Below, in pieces: positions 6,488 through 16,721 of a stretch of 64,000 nucleotides of DNA. This DNA is from Mycobacterium sp. AZCC_0083 (GTDB taxonomy: Bacteria; Actinomycetota; Actinomycetes; Mycobacteriales; Mycobacteriaceae): the NCBI RefSeq assembly GCF_014202335.1, contig NZ_JACHGP010000002.1, positions 248,001-312,000 on the forward strand. The letters are read 5' to 3'. Positions within the stretch are counted from its first letter, which is position 1. Every line of letters begins with the position of its first letter. The notes below the pieces were generated by a model. It was not told the origin of the DNA and did no database searches. It was given only the letters and a program-made list of their open reading frames with translations. A program made the position numbers and the translations under genes.

Positions 6488-9229
6488 ATGGTCGTCTCGC
6501 TTCTCCTATTCCTGATTGCATCCGGTGACTTCCCGCGTCTCGTCCGCCCCGAAGCGCCAGCGGGCCTCGTCGAGTTGTCCTCGGGCTGGCGGCTCGCGTC
6601 GACGCGGGACGTCGCCGCTGCCGGTCCCGACGTCTCCCGTCCGGAGTTCAAGGGCTCGGGCTGGCACGACGTGCGTCGCATGCCCGCCACCGTGCTGCAG
6701 ACGCTGCAGGACGACGGCACGTACCCGAACCTGTACTACGGCACGAACCTGCTCAACGAGGTGCCACAGGACCTCTACCAACAGGACTGGTGGTACCGGA
6801 CCACGTTCACCGCACCGGCGGGCCACAGCACCTACCAGTTGAGCTTCCCTGGCATCAACTACCGGGCCGAGATCTGGCTCAACGGTCATCTGGTCTCAGG
6901 CGCCGACAAGGTCGTCGGCATGTACGTCGACCACGAACTCGACGTGACCCCGTGGATCGAACCAGGGCGGACCAACACGCTTGCCGTGAAGGTCATCCCC
7001 GAGCGGGCAATGCAGGACGTCAACGGCGTGGAGCTGGCCGACAGCTGGTTCGACTGGATCAACTGGAACTACCTCGGATACCAAGGGCCGAACAAGAATC
7101 CGTCGAACGGCAACTCGTTCGTGCCCGATCGCAACGCCGGGATCTGGAAGCCGGTCTACCTGCGCACCTCGGGCGTGGTAGCCATCGGCGACACGGCAGT
7201 GAACTCCGAGCTACCACTGCCGAGCACCGACACCGCGCGCCTGACCATCCACAGCAACCTGCGCAACTTCTCCGCGGACCGCGTCCGCGGCGTGCTGCGC
7301 GCGACGATCAGCAGGCCGGGAAAGCCGGACGTGCGGGTCGATCAGCCGGTCACCCTCGCGCCGGGCGAGCAACGCGAGGTGGGTTTCACGCCAACCGATT
7401 TCGGGGCGCTGGTGCTCAACCATCCCGACCTGTGGTGGCCGTACACCATGGGCAAGCCGGACCTCTATGACCTGCGACTGGAGTTCCTGCAACACGGCAA
7501 GGCGACCGACGCGAAGTCCCAGCGCTTCGGTGTGCGAACCATCACGCAGGGCCGCGACGACGACGACCGGTTCCCCGAACTGGGTTCGGGCGGGAGCTTC
7601 TATCTGCAGGTGAACGGCCGCGACTTCCTGGTCCGCGGCGCGACGTACACGCCCGACCTGCTGTACCGCTACGACCCCGACCGCGACGACGCGATCCTGG
7701 CCTACGCCCGCGATCTCGGACTCAACATGCTGCGGCTGGAGTCGAAGATCCCGGCGGAGCGGTTCGTCGAGCACGCCGACGAGCTCGGCATCCCGCTCAT
7801 GGTCGGCTGGATGTGCTGCAACCAGTGGGAGAAGTGGCCCCAGTGGAACGACGAGGACCTCGGCGTCGCGCAGGCCAGTATGCGCTCGCAGGTCTCGATG
7901 CTGCGCTCGCATGCCTCGGCATTCGTCTGGGCGAACGCCAGCGACGGCAGGCCGCCAGCCGACGTACTTGACAAGTACCACGACATCCTGCGAGAACTGC
8001 ACTGGCAGAACGCGATCGTCGACACCGTGTCCTCCTACACCACCAACTCCGCAGGCGAACGGTTGTGGGACGGCATTCAGATGGCGGGCCCATACACCTG
8101 GCGGCCGCCGAGCTACTGGTTCAGCGGCCGATATCGGGCCGCGCGCGGCGCGTCGGCCGAACAGGGCGACAACGAGCACATCCCGCCGTTCGCGAGCCTG
8201 ACCAAGTTCATCCCTCCCGACAAGCTGTGGCCGATCAACGACGCCTGGTACTTCCACGCCGGATCCAACGACGGCAACGCCGTACTGGCCAGCATCCAGC
8301 GGGTGATCAACCGCCGCTACGGATCATCCTCGGGCGCAGAGGAGTTCACCCGCAAAGCGCAGCTGGCACACTACGAGTCGACGCGCGCACAGTTCGAGTC
8401 GTTCGCCGCGCTCGGCTGGGCAGGTCACAAGATGACGATCTACTGGATGCTGAACAATCACTGGCCGTCGTTCTTCGGCAACATCTTCGACTACTACCTG
8501 CGGCCCGGCGGCGCGTACTACGGGGCCAAGAAGGGGCTTCGCCCGCTGTCGGCGGTATTCGACTCCTACGCCACCGGCGACCACAGCCAGGCTTCGGTAT
8601 CCGTGGTGAACCAGACTCCGAGCGACGCAACCGATCTGCGCGTCCGCGTCCGCGTCTACGACCTGCAGGGCCGGATGCGCGACGACGAGACCAGCCCCAC
8701 GCTGACCGTGCCCTCCGGAGGTGCGACGCCTGCCATGACACTGCCAAGGGAAGCCCGCGACTCGCCGGTGTTCTTCGTCCGTGCCGAGCTGCTCGGCAGC
8801 GGTGGCAACGTCATCTCCGAGAACGTCTACTGGCAGTCGCAACGCAACGACGACGTCGGAGATCCCAACGACGACTTCGCCTTTCAGGCGAACCAGGACA
8901 CCTGGGCGGATATGACCGCGCTCAACTACATGGCCCGCGTGCCGCTTGACGTGTCCGCGAAGCGAACCACCAATGGTGCCGGGCAGAACGTCGTCGACAT
9001 CCGGCTGCGCAACGCCACGACCCAGGTCGCCTTCTTCGAGCGGGCGGAGGTCACCTCGACCCGCGACGGGGACGAGATCCTGCCGATCGAGTACTCCGAC
9101 AACTACGTCACCGTGTTCCCCGGTGAGACCGTCGACCTCGAGGCCGTGGTGCCCAGCCCGCTCGTCACCGCGAACTGGGTGCGCGTCACGGGGTACAACA
9201 CGCCAGCCGTTTCGGTGCCCGTCGCGTAA
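6488..9229 (+). CDS. Glycoside hydrolase family 2 protein (exo-beta-glucosaminidase/mannosidase-like), exported or anchored
   Basis: 913 residues. A hydrophobic N-terminus (MVVSLLLFLIASG) suggests a signal peptide or anchor. It is followed by a sugar-binding jelly-roll domain (FPGINYRAEIWLNGH), Ig-like domains and a TIM barrel (FLVRGATYTPDLLYRYD). The acid/base position reads WANASDGRPP, with Asp instead of the usual NE dipeptide, as in the exo-beta-D-glucosaminidase (CsxA) branch; the likely nucleophile is Glu in QGDNEHIPP. The start is uncertain: GGAGGG at 6437-6442 fits an ATC codon at 6452 better than the ATG at 6488. The 3' end overlaps the convergent GT87 gene by 127 bp. Confidence 0.8.
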   Translation: MVVSLLLFLIASGDFPRLVRPEAPAGLVELSSGWRLASTRDVAAAGPDVSRPEFKGSGWHDVRRMPATVLQTLQDDGTYPNLYYGTNLLNEVPQDLYQQDWWYRTTFTAPAGHSTYQLSFPGINYRAEIWLNGHLVSGADKVVGMYVDHELDVTPWIEPGRTNTLAVKVIPERAMQDVNGVELADSWFDWINWNYLGYQGPNKNPSNGNSFVPDRNAGIWKPVYLRTSGVVAIGDTAVNSELPLPSTDTARLTIHSNLRNFSADRVRGVLRATISRPGKPDVRVDQPVTLAPGEQREVGFTPTDFGALVLNHPDLWWPYTMGKPDLYDLRLEFLQHGKATDAKSQRFGVRTITQGRDDDDRFPELGSGGSFYLQVNGRDFLVRGATYTPDLLYRYDPDRDDAILAYARDLGLNMLRLESKIPAERFVEHADELGIPLMVGWMCCNQWEKWPQWNDEDLGVAQASMRSQVSMLRSHASAFVWANASDGRPPADVLDKYHDILRELHWQNAIVDTVSSYTTNSAGERLWDGIQMAGPYTWRPPSYWFSGRYRAARGASAEQGDNEHIPPFASLTKFIPPDKLWPINDAWYFHAGSNDGNAVLASIQRVINRRYGSSSGAEEFTRKAQLAHYESTRAQFESFAALGWAGHKMTIYWMLNNHWPSFFGNIFDYYLRPGGAYYGAKKGLRPLSAVFDSYATGDHSQASVSVVNQTPSDATDLRVRVRVYDLQGRMRDDETSPTLTVPSGGATPAMTLPREARDSPVFFVRAELLGSGGNVISENVYWQSQRNDDVGDPNDDFAFQANQDTWADMTALNYMARVPLDVSAKRTTNGAGQNVVDIRLRNATTQVAFFERAEVTSTRDGDEILPIEYSDNYVTVFPGETVDLEAVVPSPLVTANWVRVTGYNTPAVSVPVA

Positions 9230-10416
9230 TCCTCGGGGTCCTCGGGGCTCTCGCGGCGCAACCACCACACCGTCGCGACCAACGATGTCAGGAACGCCAC
9301 CAGGTAGGCCGCGGGCAACCAGACGTCCCACGCGCCGCCGGGGCGGATCGACAGCAGCCCCATCTCGGGCGTGTCACCAGCGACCGAGATGAACCAGCCG
9401 GCGAACGTCACCCACAACAGGCCCAACCCGACGAGCGACCACCTGCTGCCGACGACCAGCGCACGGTGGCCCAGGTGAACCGCCAACGGCGCCACCCACA
9501 CCCAGTGATGACTCCAACTGAACGGCGACACGGCGTTCGAGGCCATGCCGACGACCGCAACGCCGAGCACGCGGTGCCCCCGTCGCCACGCCAGCGTCGC
9601 GATCGCCAACGCAGCCGCGCCGAGGACCACCGCGACCACCGTCGCCGCCCCGACCGGCCAGTGCAGACGCACGAACAGGCCACGCAGGCTCGTGTTCGCG
9701 ACGGGATCACTCGAGATCCGCACGATGTCGTCGAATCCCCGCCGCAACCAGAAGTAGCCGGAGTCCCTGGGGAGCACCGCGAACCCCACCGCGACGGTGG
9801 CGGCGAACGTCGCGGACGCCACCAGCGCGGCACGCCGCCTACCGATCAGCAGCAGGTAGACGATGAACAGCGCAGGGGTCAGCTTGATGCCTGCGACGAG
9901 CCCGATTCCCACACCGGCCCACTTGCGCCGCTCGGGTCCGAGCAGGTCGGCCACCACGACGGCCAGAATCAGCAGGTTGACCTGCCCGAGTTGCAGCGAC
10001 AATCTGACGGGTTCGAGCCACGCGACCAGGCCTACCAGCAAGGCACCGACTCCCCACAGACCCGTCGTGGGCGTCATTCCGAGGCCGCGGAGCAGTCGCA
10101 ACACCACGTACGCCACCAGCGCGGCGTTCGCCGCCAACCCAAGGATCTGCGCCGTCAACGGGGTGACGAGCGCGAACGGCAGGAAGAACAACGCGGCGAA
10201 CGGGCTGTAGTCGAACAGCAGGGTGCGCGGGTTCCCGGTCAGACCCGTCGCGTAGAGATCGTGACCGGCCAGCACCTGGTCGGCACCGAAACGGTAGACG
10301 AGAAGGTCGACCTGTCCTGCCAGGTTCGGCCAGCGCAGATAGGCGGCTGCGTACACGACGAGGGCAACGGTCAGAACGGCCGGACCGTAGGCACGGGCCG
10401 CGGAGATCGGGCGCAT
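9103..10416 (-). CDS. GT87-type polyprenyl-phosphate-dependent mannosyltransferase (DUF2029), PimE-like
   Basis: 437 residues with about ten membrane segments. The first loop GQVDLLVYRFGADQVLAGHDLYA carries the acidic residue typical of GT-C enzymes, and the FSWSHHWVW block is characteristic of the DUF2029/GT87 alpha-1,2-mannosyltransferases that build mycobacterial PIM/LM/LAM. ATG at 10416 is preferred because upstream codons run into a small plus-strand gene. The last ~42 codons lie antisense to the GH2 gene, giving a poorly conserved-looking tail. Confidence 0.8.
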   Translation of the reverse strand: MRPISAARAYGPAVLTVALVVYAAAYLRWPNLAGQVDLLVYRFGADQVLAGHDLYATGLTGNPRTLLFDYSPFAALFFLPFALVTPLTAQILGLAANAALVAYVVLRLLRGLGMTPTTGLWGVGALLVGLVAWLEPVRLSLQLGQVNLLILAVVVADLLGPERRKWAGVGIGLVAGIKLTPALFIVYLLLIGRRRAALVASATFAATVAVGFAVLPRDSGYFWLRRGFDDIVRISSDPVANTSLRGLFVRLHWPVGAATVVAVVLGAAALAIATLAWRRGHRVLGVAVVGMASNAVSPFSWSHHWVWVAPLAVHLGHRALVVGSRWSLVGLGLLWVTFAGWFISVAGDTPEMGLLSIRPGGAWDVWLPAAYLVAFLTSLVATVWWLRRESPEDPEDYATGTETAGVLYPVTRTQFAVTSGLGTTASRSTVSPGNTVT

Positions 10417-10537
10417 CAACACCCGAGCGAAGGTACGGGCGGTGGCTGAACGGTTCCTGAAAGTCGGGGTTGCCGACGCCCGCGCGGTCGATGCCGGGAA
10501 GGATGGCAGCTGCAGACGTCCCGGCGAGGAGAGATCA

Positions 10538-10759
10538 ATGACCGCATCAGACGAGCGCGCCGCGCTCGCCAAGGCCACCGAGGAATCGGGCTGGCAGCGC
10601 CGCGAGGTCGAACGCGTCGACATCTACCTGCGCGGAAAGTCCCGGGTGCGAGTGATCTGGCGCGGTGGCGACGCGATCAGCGGCGGGTCGCGGTTCGGCG
10701 AGGACGGGCTCGAGCAGTACTCACGCGACCTGAACACCGTCAAGAAATGGCTGGCATAG
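10538..10759 (+). CDS. Small conserved hypothetical protein
   Basis: 73 residues starting MTASDERAALAKATEESGW, preceded by GAGGAGAG. It is soluble, charged and probably alpha/beta (VDIYLRGKSRVRVIWRGGD). I do not recognise a family by name. Its 3' end overlaps the convergent membrane protein gene by 20 bp. Confidence 0.65.
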   Translation: MTASDERAALAKATEESGWQRREVERVDIYLRGKSRVRVIWRGGDAISGGSRFGEDGLEQYSRDLNTVKKWLA

Positions 10760-11219
10760 CTGCGTAACCCAGCCGGAAGCCGACGAACAGCACCAGGCAG
10801 CCGATGCAGAACAGGTGGTCCACGCAGATGGCGCGCGCCCACCGCGTCTGCTCGTCGAGAGATCCGGCGCGACGGCCGAGGCGGACGGCGTTCGGCACCG
10901 TCCGCAACAGTGCGAGCAGGATCGGCACGACGGCCAGCGGGACCGAGACCACGACCAGCCACAGCGGGTCCTGTCCGCCCGCCACCCGCAGTCCAAGGGT
11001 GATCAACAAAATCGCCATCACGCCCGCAACGAGGTGACTCATCGGACGCGACGTCGTCGTGACCCGGTGGTAGTAGCCGGCGACGGACGCCATCGTCGCC
11101 TCTGGCAGTTCCACCGCGTGCCGGTGGGCGAGCACTTGGACGTCGAACATCAAGTCCATCCACAGCACCGCGAGCAGGAAGCCACTGCATGCGGTCATGA
11201 CAGCTATCGAGACTCCCAT
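10740..11219 (-). CDS. Four-helix membrane protein of unknown function
   Basis: 159 residues. Hydrophobic segments lie near residues 3-20, 63-80, 85-105 and 135-155. A histidine-rich loop (LAHRHAVELPEATM) follows helix 1. No catalytic family is recognised. Start at 11219 or internal ATG at 11198. A 15-bp dyad (11213-11227) covers the 11219 start codon. Confidence 0.6.
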   Translation of the reverse strand: MGVSIAVMTACSGFLLAVLWMDLMFDVQVLAHRHAVELPEATMASVAGYYHRVTTTSRPMSHLVAGVMAILLITLGLRVAGGQDPLWLVVVSVPLAVVPILLALLRTVPNAVRLGRRAGSLDEQTRWARAICVDHLFCIGCLVLFVGFRLGYAAMPAIS

Positions 11220-11227
11220 CGTGGGAG
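11213..11227. promoter_or_regulatory. Dyad CTCCCA-3-TGGGAG over a start codon
   Basis: CTCCCA and TGGGAG flank a 3-bp centre and embrace the ATG at 11219 on the minus strand. The symmetry is perfect but short; it could hide the start codon in mRNA, or it could be chance in GC-rich DNA. Confidence 0.2.
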
Positions 11228-11259
11228 GCGAGACTACCGTCGCGACATGCTTCTCGTGC

Positions 11260-11919
11260 CTAGCCCGCGCGCTCCGTGCCCCGGCGCACGAGCATTGCCC
11301 GCACGACCGATGCGGTGACGGGCAGGATCGACAGAATCGCGATGGCCAGGACCATCAGCTCGAGGTGCGCGCCGACGAACGGCACACCACCCAGGTGGTA
11401 CCCCACCACGGTGAGGCCGACGCCCCAGCCGATCGCGCCGATGACGTCGTAGGCGAGGAAGACGGGATACCGCATCCCCGATGCTCCGGCGATCACCGGC
11501 GCGAACGTCCGCACCACGCCCATGAAGTGCCCGATCACGATGGTCTTGCGACCGTGCCTCTCGAAGAACTGGTGCGACGAGGCCAGGTAGTGCTTCTTGA
11601 AGAAGCGCGCGTCCTCCTTCTTGAACAGCGCGGGCCCCAGCCGCCACCCGATCAGGTAGCCGAGCTGTCCGCCGGCCACCGCGGCCAACGCCGCGCACGG
11701 GGCGAGCGTCCACACGTCCACCGGCGCGTTCGGTTGCGCGGCAATCAGTCCGGCGGTGAACAACAACGTGTCGCCGGGCAGGAAGGGGAACAACAGCCCG
11801 GTCTCGATGAACACGATGAGCATTACGCCGGGGAGCACCGCGGCCGCGAACGGGCCGCCTGCACCCAACCAGTACATCGGGTCCCACAGCTGGGGCAGCG
11901 CCAAGATGGTGCTCGTCAC
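11260..11919 (-). CDS. DedA family membrane protein
   Basis: 219 residues. Typical DedA features are present: the re-entrant motif [18 protein letters not shown] near the N-terminus, [13 protein letters not shown], the [30 protein letters not shown] block with its conserved Arg residues, and a GAIGWG motif. DedA proteins act in the cytoplasmic membrane in lipid-carrier handling and proton-gradient homeostasis. GTG at 11919 starts the conserved region. It diverges from cinA, 97 bp apart. Confidence 0.9.
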   Translation of the reverse strand: MTSTILALPQLWDPMYWLGAGGPFAAAVLPGVMLIVFIETGLLFPFLPGDTLLFTAGLIAAQPNAPVDVWTLAPCAALAAVAGGQLGYLIGWRLGPALFKKEDARFFKKHYLASSHQFFERHGRKTIVIGHFMGVVRTFAPVIAGASGMRYPVFLAYDVIGAIGWGVGLTVVGYHLGGVPFVGAHLELMVLAIAILSILPVTASVVRAMLVRRGTERAG

Positions 11920-12016
11920 GGCCGCCGAACCTAGCGTGCCGACGTTGCCAGCCGTTGAACGGAGACCGACCACGGCCTGCGCGCCGCCGGGTCGTCGGCG
12001 TCGTAGTGTCTTACCC

Positions 12017-13312
12017 GTGAGCGCACGCGCGGGCATCGTCGTCACGGGAACCGAGGTTTTGACCGGACGGGTCCAGGACCGCAACGGACCGTGGCTGGCC
12101 GACCGACTACTCGAACTCGGCGTCGAACTCGCCCACATCACGATCTGCGGTGACCGCCCGCACGACATCGAGGCGCAGCTGCGGTTCCTGGCGGCGGAGG
12201 GCGTCGACCTGATCCTCACCAGCGGCGGGCTCGGCCCCACCGCCGACGACATGACCGTCGCCACGGTCGCCCGCTTCTGCGGCCGCGAGGTGGCGTTGGA
12301 CGCCGAGCTCGAGCAGACGATCTCCGACATCCTCAAGTCGATGGTGCAGGGCCGCGCAGGCGTTGACTTCGAGGCCGTGCTCGCGGCGAATCGCAAACAG
12401 GCCATGGTTCCGGTGGGCGCCGAGATACTCACCCCGGTCGGCACCGCTCCGGGTGTCGTCGTGCCGGGCACGCAGACGGCAGGAGTGCCTGGCACGCCGA
12501 CGGTCGTCGTGCTGCCAGGCCCGCCGCGCGAGCTGCAGCCGATGTGGGAAACGGCGGTGCAGACCGCGGCCGTCCAGCAGGCCATCGCGGGCCGGACGGT
12601 GTACCGACAGGAGACCGTCCGAATGTTCGGCCTGCCAGAGTCGGGGCTTGCGGAGACGCTGCGGGAGGGCGAGCAGTCCATCAGCGGTTTCCAACGGCTC
12701 GAGATCACGACGTGCCTGCGCAGGGGCGAACTCGAGATCGTCACCCGGTACGAACCCGACGCCGCCGACGTCTATGCGGATCTGGTCGGCCTGCTGCGCG
12801 AACGCCACGGCCGTGAGTTGTTCTCCACCGACGGCGCCTTCGTCGACGACCAGATCGCCGGACTGTTGGCCGGGCGCACCATCGCCACGGCAGAGTCGTG
12901 CACGGCAGGCATGATCGCGGCGCGTCTGACGGACCGGCCCGGTTCGTCCGACTACGTCGCCGGTGGCGTCGTCTCGTACTCGAACCAGGCCAAGGTCGAG
13001 CTCCTCGGTGTCGACCCGGCACTGCTCGAGGCGCACGGGGCGGTGTCGGAACCCGTCGCGGAGGCCATGGCCGCGGGCGCACTGAAGCGGTTTGGCGCGG
13101 ACACCGCGATAGCGACCACCGGGATCGCCGGTCCAGGCGGCGGAACGACGGAGAAGCCGGTCGGAACGGTCTGCTTCAGCGTCATGCTCGCCGACGGCCG
13201 GACGCTCACCCGGACCCTGCGCATGCCCGGCAACCGATCGGACGTCCGGGAACGCTCGACGACCGTCGCGATGCACCTGCTGCGCCGCGCGCTGAGCAGC
13301 GACGCGGATTGA
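12017..13312 (+). CDS. cinA: CinA: competence/damage-inducible protein, NMN deamidase-like
   Basis: 431 residues. The N-terminal MoCF/MogA-like domain carries [13 protein letters not shown]; the C-terminal PncC-like domain carries [16 protein letters not shown] and [20 protein letters not shown]. The C-terminal domain hydrolyses NMN (pyridine nucleotide salvage) in studied members. A TAGTGT -10-like hexamer at 12003-12008 ends 8 bp before the GTG, so the transcript is probably leaderless. The next gene starts 6 bp after the stop, suggesting an operon. Confidence 0.93.
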   Translation: MSARAGIVVTGTEVLTGRVQDRNGPWLADRLLELGVELAHITICGDRPHDIEAQLRFLAAEGVDLILTSGGLGPTADDMTVATVARFCGREVALDAELEQTISDILKSMVQGRAGVDFEAVLAANRKQAMVPVGAEILTPVGTAPGVVVPGTQTAGVPGTPTVVVLPGPPRELQPMWETAVQTAAVQQAIAGRTVYRQETVRMFGLPESGLAETLREGEQSISGFQRLEITTCLRRGELEIVTRYEPDAADVYADLVGLLRERHGRELFSTDGAFVDDQIAGLLAGRTIATAESCTAGMIAARLTDRPGSSDYVAGGVVSYSNQAKVELLGVDPALLEAHGAVSEPVAEAMAAGALKRFGADTAIATTGIAGPGGGTTEKPVGTVCFSVMLADGRTLTRTLRMPGNRSDVRERSTTVAMHLLRRALSSDAD

Positions 13313-13318
13313 GCTGGA

Positions 13319-14242
13319 GTGTCGTTCTCACTCACCGACGACCAGCTCAACGCGGCCCTCGACGAGTTTCCCGTGCTGGCGGGCCAGGAGCGCAGGCTCG
13401 AGGATCTGTCCGGCGGGTTGACCAACCGCAACGTCAAGGTCATCACCCCGAACGCGACCTATGTGGCACGGTGTTCCGGCAACACCACGGGACTGCTCGG
13501 CATCGACCGCGACCAGGAGCATTACAACTCGCGCGCCGCCGCAGAGGCCGGAGTCGGCGCACCCGTCATCGACTACCGCCCCGACCTCGGCATTCTGCTC
13601 CTGGGATATCTCAACGGGACGACGTTGTCCAACAAGGACTTTCAGCGACCGGAGATCTTGACCAAGGCGGCCGCGGCGATGCGCACGCTGCATTCGGGGC
13701 CACGGTTCCGCGGCACCTTCGACATGTTCGTCAAGCAGCCAGGGTACCTGGAAGTGGTGCAGAACAACGGTTTCCGGATACCCGCCGACTACCTGGACTT
13801 CGCCGACCAGTTCGACAGCGTGCGGCAGGTGCTGGCGGCCACCGACCAGACGACCGTTCCCTGCAACAACGACCTGTTGGCGGCCAACTTCGTCGAGGAC
13901 GGCGACACCATGTGGCTGATCGACTACGAATACTCCGGGAACAACGACCCCTGCTTCGAACTGGGCAACACGTCGTGCGAATGTCAGTTGTCCGCCGAGC
14001 AGCGAGAAGAACTGGTCACCGCTTACTACGGACGCCGACTGCGGCACAAGATCGCCCGCGCCCGGCTCCAGGGCATCGTCGGGATGTACGGCTGGGCATT
14101 GTGGGGCTGCATCCAGAACGGCTCGAGCCCATTGGACTTCGACTTCTGGGAATGGGGCATGGAGCGGTACGAGGGTGCCGTGGCCGAATTCAGGGGTCCC
14201 GACTTCAACGGGTTGCTCAACGACGTGCAGGCATCGGACTAG
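13319..14242 (+). CDS. Choline/ethanolamine kinase-like phosphotransferase
   Basis: 307 residues, GTG start. It has the protein-kinase-like fold motifs of the LicA/choline kinase group: a glycine-rich LSGGLTNRNVKV, a Brenner-type CNNDLLAANF in which the usual H-x-D is replaced by N-N-D, and WLIDYEYSGNNDPCFELGNT. It lies between cinA and a dimethylglycine-dehydrogenase-like gene (12 bp on), so a choline- or betaine-related substrate is likely but unproven. Confidence 0.8.
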   Translation: MSFSLTDDQLNAALDEFPVLAGQERRLEDLSGGLTNRNVKVITPNATYVARCSGNTTGLLGIDRDQEHYNSRAAAEAGVGAPVIDYRPDLGILLLGYLNGTTLSNKDFQRPEILTKAAAAMRTLHSGPRFRGTFDMFVKQPGYLEVVQNNGFRIPADYLDFADQFDSVRQVLAATDQTTVPCNNDLLAANFVEDGDTMWLIDYEYSGNNDPCFELGNTSCECQLSAEQREELVTAYYGRRLRHKIARARLQGIVGMYGWALWGCIQNGSSPLDFDFWEWGMERYEGAVAEFRGPDFNGLLNDVQASD

Positions 14243-14254
14243 CGAAGGATACGC

Positions 14255-16711
14255 ATGTCAACTGGTTCTCTTCCCGCACGCGCGCAGGTCGTCATCATCG
14301 GCGGCGGTGTCATCGGGACCAGCGTCGCCTACCACCTGACCAAGCTCGGATACACCGACGTCGTGCTGCTCGAGCAGGGCCAGTTGTCGTCCGGAACCAC
14401 CTGGCACGCAGCAGGTCTGGTCGGTCAGCTGCGGGCGTCAGAGAGCGGCACCCGGCTGGTGCAGTATTCGACGGAGCTCTACACCGCGCTGGAGGAGGAA
14501 ACCGGCCTCACCGCGGGGTACAAGCAGTGCGGTGGTGTGACGGTCGCGCGTACCGAAGACCGGATGATCCAGCTGCGCCGCACCGCCGCCAACGCCGCGG
14601 CGTTCGACCTCGACTGCGAACTGCTCACGCCGGCACAGGCTCTCGAGCACTACCCGGTGATGCGGGTCGACGACCTGGTCGGAGCGATCTGGCTGCCCGC
14701 CGACGGCAAGGCCAACCCGACCGATCTGACCCAGGCCCTCGCCAAGGGGGCGCGGATGCGCGGCGCCAAGATCGTCGAACACTCGCACGTGCTCGACGTG
14801 CTGACGGACGGCAGAGCGGTCACCGGCGTGCGCGCCGACAACGGCAAGATCGATGCCGAGATCGTCGTCAACTGTGCAGGCCAGTGGGGCAAGCAGGTGG
14901 GGGCGATGGCGGGCATGAACGTTCCATTGCACTCCGCCGAGCACTTCTACGTCGTCACCGAGTCGATCGACGGCGTGCACACCGACATGCCGATCCTGCG
15001 CGACCCGGATGGCTACACCTACTTCAAGGAAGAGGTCGGCGGGCTTGTCATCGGCGGGTTCGAGCCGGAGGCCAAGCCGTGGGTGAGCCCCGACCAGATT
15101 CCGTACCCGTTCGAATTCCAGCTGCTGGAAGAGGATTGGGATCACTTCCAGATCCTGATGGACAACGCCCTGTTGCGGATCCCGGCGTTGGAGGAGACCG
15201 GGATCAAGAAGTTCTACAACGGGCCGGAGAGCTTCACCCCTGACAACCAGTTCATCCTCGGTGAGGCACCCGGGTGCGCCAACTTCTTCGTGGCTGCCGG
15301 GTTCAACTCGGTGGGCATCGCGTCGGCGGGCGGTGCGGGACGGGCGCTGGCCGAGTGGATCGTGAACGGCTCACCGACCTCCGACCTCACGAGTGTGGAC
15401 ATCCGGCGATTCGCACCGTTCAACGGCAACAACCGGTGGCTGCACGACCGGGTCGCCGAAATCCTCGGATTGCACTACGAAGTGCCATGGCCCAACCGGG
15501 AAATGGCCACCGCACGACCGTTCCGCCGTTCACCGGTACACCACCTGCTGGTCGCTGCCAATGCGAACTTCGGCAGCCGGATGGGGTGGGAGCGGGCCAA
15601 CTTCTTCGCCCCGCCCGACCGGGAGCCGACGATCGAATACTCCTGGGGCAAGCAGAACTGGCTGCCGTGGTCGGCGGCGGAGCAGATCGCCACCCGCACC
15701 GCGGTCGCGGTATTCGACCAGACGTCGTTCTCGAAGTTCGTCTTGGTCGGTCCTGACGCAGAATCGGCGCTGCAGTGGTTGTGCACCGCGGACATGGCGG
15801 TCGAGGTCGGCACGACGGTCTACAGCGGAATGCTCAACGAGCGCGGTACCTACGAGTCCGACGTCACCGTGACGCGCACCGCCGACGACGAGTACCTGAT
15901 CGTCAGCAGCGCGGCCACCACCGAGCGCGACAAGGACCACATCCGCAGGAATCTGCCTAGGGGCAACCACGCTCAACTCGTCGACGTCACGTCATCGCTC
16001 GCGGTGTTCGGCGTGATGGGACCCCGGTCGCGTGATCTGCTGGCCACGCTCACCGACACCGACCTCAGCGACGACGCCTTTCCGTTCGGAACCAGCAAGC
16101 CAATCGCGTTGGGCTACGCACAAGTTCGCGCGACCCGCATCACCTACGTCGGTGAGCTCGGCTGGGAGCTCTACGTCCCTGCCGAGTTCGCGGTCGGCGT
16201 CTACGACGACCTGATCGCTGCGGGAGCTCGGTTCGGTGTCGCGCGCGGAGGCTACTACGCGATCGAGTCGTTGCGACTGGAGAAGGGGTACCGGGCATTC
16301 GGCCGCGAGCTCACCCCCAACGACAATCCCGTCGAGGCCGGATTGCTGTTCGCGTGCAAGCTCAAGTCCGACGTCGACTTCCTCGGCCGCGCCGCGGTGG
16401 AGAAGGCCAAGGCTGAGGGGCCACGGCGACGAGTGGTCGGGTTCTCGGTCGGGTCACCGGAACCGATGCTGTGGGGTGGTGAGCTGGTGCTGCGCGACGG
16501 TGTGGTCGCCGGCCAGGTGACCTCGGCGGCGTGGGGCGAGTCGACGGGGGCGTGCGTCGGCCTGGCCTACGTGAGGTCGGCCGACCAGGCGCTGGTCGAC
16601 GCACAGTGGGTCCGCGAAGGCGACTATCAGGTCAATGTCGGCGGCACGCTCTACCCGATCACCGTGTCGCTCAAGGCGATCTACGACCCGACGAACGCCA
16701 GGATCCGCTGA
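14255..16711 (+). CDS. FAD-dependent dimethylglycine/sarcosine dehydrogenase-like protein with GcvT domain
   Basis: 818 residues in two halves. The N-terminal D-amino-acid-oxidase fold has VIIGGGVIGTSVAYHL and SGTTWHAAGLVGQLR, whose His matches the residue that holds FAD covalently in dimethylglycine and sarcosine dehydrogenases. From about residue 430 comes an aminomethyltransferase (GcvT) domain binding tetrahydrofolate, with FGVMGPRSRDLL and YVGELGWELYVP. This is the layout of enzymes that demethylate N-methylglycines to methylene-THF. It follows a choline-kinase-like gene, consistent with choline/betaine breakdown. Confidence 0.88.
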   Translation: MSTGSLPARAQVVIIGGGVIGTSVAYHLTKLGYTDVVLLEQGQLSSGTTWHAAGLVGQLRASESGTRLVQYSTELYTALEEETGLTAGYKQCGGVTVARTEDRMIQLRRTAANAAAFDLDCELLTPAQALEHYPVMRVDDLVGAIWLPADGKANPTDLTQALAKGARMRGAKIVEHSHVLDVLTDGRAVTGVRADNGKIDAEIVVNCAGQWGKQVGAMAGMNVPLHSAEHFYVVTESIDGVHTDMPILRDPDGYTYFKEEVGGLVIGGFEPEAKPWVSPDQIPYPFEFQLLEEDWDHFQILMDNALLRIPALEETGIKKFYNGPESFTPDNQFILGEAPGCANFFVAAGFNSVGIASAGGAGRALAEWIVNGSPTSDLTSVDIRRFAPFNGNNRWLHDRVAEILGLHYEVPWPNREMATARPFRRSPVHHLLVAANANFGSRMGWERANFFAPPDREPTIEYSWGKQNWLPWSAAEQIATRTAVAVFDQTSFSKFVLVGPDAESALQWLCTADMAVEVGTTVYSGMLNERGTYESDVTVTRTADDEYLIVSSAATTERDKDHIRRNLPRGNHAQLVDVTSSLAVFGVMGPRSRDLLATLTDTDLSDDAFPFGTSKPIALGYAQVRATRITYVGELGWELYVPAEFAVGVYDDLIAAGARFGVARGGYYAIESLRLEKGYRAFGRELTPNDNPVEAGLLFACKLKSDVDFLGRAAVEKAKAEGPRRRVVGFSVGSPEPMLWGGELVLRDGVVAGQVTSAAWGESTGACVGLAYVRSADQALVDAQWVREGDYQVNVGGTLYPITVSLKAIYDPTNARIR

Positions 16712-16721
16712 CGAAAGCCCG

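Noticed and set aside
12898..15243. Very long open frame (781 codons) across cinA, the kinase-like gene and the flavoprotein gene
   Set aside because: It is Arg/Ala/Gly/Pro-rich shadow translation in another frame of three well-supported genes.
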